NCBI GenBank assembly: GCA_013397845.1 | Contig: VZTG01001872.1 | Span: 827,242 to 891,241, forward strand | From: Melanocharis versteri | Taxonomy: Eukaryota; Chordata; Aves; Passeriformes; Melanocharitidae | Length of the DNA: 64,000 bases | Direction of reading: 5' to 3' | The notes under the pieces: model-generated | Told to the model about the DNA's origin: nothing | Seen by the model: only the letters and a program-made list of their open reading frames with translations | Database searches by the model: none | Made by a program: the position numbers and the translations under genes | Part shown: piece after piece, positions 63,001-64,000 of the stretch | How the letters are laid out: every line of letters begins with the position of its first letter | Numbering within the stretch: the stretch's first letter is position 1

Positions 63001-64000
63001 ACCTTAAACTGAATTTAACTCAACTCAGCTAGTGTTGGTCCTGCCAAGTCCAGTTGTTTTTGCAGGAAATGTGGAGTAGCACCTTCAGCAATTTGACGGG
63101 AATCCCTTGGTGCAATTCTGTCTCCTATTTCTTAGAGAGGAATATATTTCTATCTACTGTAATCCTATTTTACATTGGAGGCCTCCTTACAAAGCCATTT
63201 TGGTCACTTGTTGGGGAATCTGTGGCAGGTATCTGTTTTCACTGAAGTGAAAGGGGAAATGGAAATCTCTCTGAGTGTTGTGAGTCACAGATTTAAGCCA
63301 ATTTCTGTGTGGAAACTGCAAGCGCATGTGGGTCTTTGGCCACTATTATGGCCCTATAGCGCTCACTAGATTGCAGGATTCCCTGAGTAATTAAACATGC
63401 CATATGTTGTCCCTGTTGTCCAAAAGGGTCTCCCTGTGTTTTGGAAGGGAACAGGCTGCTATGAAAGGGCTGCTGTGGATATTGCTGACCTCTTTGCACA
63501 GCTTTGCAGTTCTGCCTCTTCCCCCAGATTCCATCAAGCACCAGCACAGAGTGTTTCCAGATCCTGAGGTGGGACATGAGCTGTGTCAGTAAATACATTT
63601 CAGTGTAATGAAACTGCAGCCATTTTCATGGCAAAAAAATACGGGCATGTGCGAGGTGTATAATGCAAAGTTGTCTTATTCAGTAACATAAGAGCAAATT
63701 GTGAAAATTCCTGGTAGAATAAACTTGATGTTTATTGCATGCACTGAGGCTCAAAAACTGCTTCTTCTGTTCGTAGTGAAAGATTTAGCATCATATATAT
63801 AACTTTTATGCTATATTATTTGTCCTGGTGTAAATTTAGAAGCATGTTTGTTTTTTTAAAAAATTGTTTGCAAACAGATATAATTTTTTTATCCCCGAAA
63901 TTTTCACCATAAATAGTTCAGCTGCTGTAATGTTCTGCCACTAGAAATGATCAATAAAACATTATTAAAATGTACAGTCCATGCATATCTAATTCCACTT
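60001..64000. other. Gene-free stretch to window end
   Basis: No supported gene. It contains the perfect hairpin at 60894-60918. AT-rich sections at 61080-61140 and 62590-62640 and a poly-A run near 61159 are simple. Open frames at 62645-62953 (minus) and 63293-63598 (minus) have no recognised product. Confidence 0.45.
60894..60918. other. Perfect 10-bp hairpin, 5-nt loop
   Basis: AGTAAAGAGG (60894-60903), loop TGCAG, then the exact reverse complement CCTCTTTACT (60909-60918). The stem is too short for a typical pre-miRNA. Confidence 0.85.

Noticed and set aside
1..64000. CRISPR arrays, tRNA genes, rRNA, LTR retroviruses, operons
   Set aside because: None seen: no regularly spaced repeats, no B-box-like GTTCGA in a cloverleaf context, no LTR pair with a primer-binding site, and vertebrate-type base composition.

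Overview
The window looks like a piece of a bird (or other archosaur) nuclear genome that is intergenic or deep intronic. It is AT-rich and repeat-poor, and it has no long open frame with recognisable protein homology on either strand. The only interspersed repeats I can name are two old minus-strand CR1 LINE tails (about 25.9 kb and 59.8-60.0 kb) and one very degenerate MIR/CORE-SINE-like stretch (25.3-25.5 kb). Degenerate A/C-rich and T/G-rich runs of the kind common in bird DNA are scattered through it. I see no Alu, L1, LTR pair, tRNA, rRNA or bacterial-type operon. Species and locus cannot be fixed from the sequence alone.

Layout. 1-8.4 kb: AT-rich and gene-free, with one conserved-looking block near 2.9-3.1 kb that contains a perfect 11-bp inverted repeat. 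8.47-8.89 kb: the clearest functional signal, a compact CpG island (about 34 CpGs in 410 bp, counted by eye) with a CTCF-like core and a good splice donor just downstream at 8954/8955. 9-15.9 kb: mixed, with a GC-raised patch at 9.6-10.0 kb and a (CA)11 tract. 16.0-16.6 kb: a possible plus-strand terminal exon (long polypyrimidine tract plus AG, short acidic open frame, stop, about 0.5 kb, AATAAA, GT-rich downstream sequence). Island and terminal exon together could mark a small unrecognised transcription unit of about 8 kb. The two ends are compatible in reading phase, but nothing here proves transcription.

17-64 kb: almost entirely non-coding. It holds several blocks that look like conserved non-coding elements or enhancers (18.4, 20.1, 37.1, 40.6, 46.0 and 49.0 kb), simple repeats, several exact short hairpins (26.84, 38.42, 46.03 and 60.89 kb), a paired AP-1 site (59.34 kb) and the repeat remnants named above. 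No genes can be shown to work together. The best reading is regulatory or intergenic DNA around one CpG-island promoter. No convincing new biological system was found; the putative 8.5-16.6 kb transcription unit is the most testable lead.
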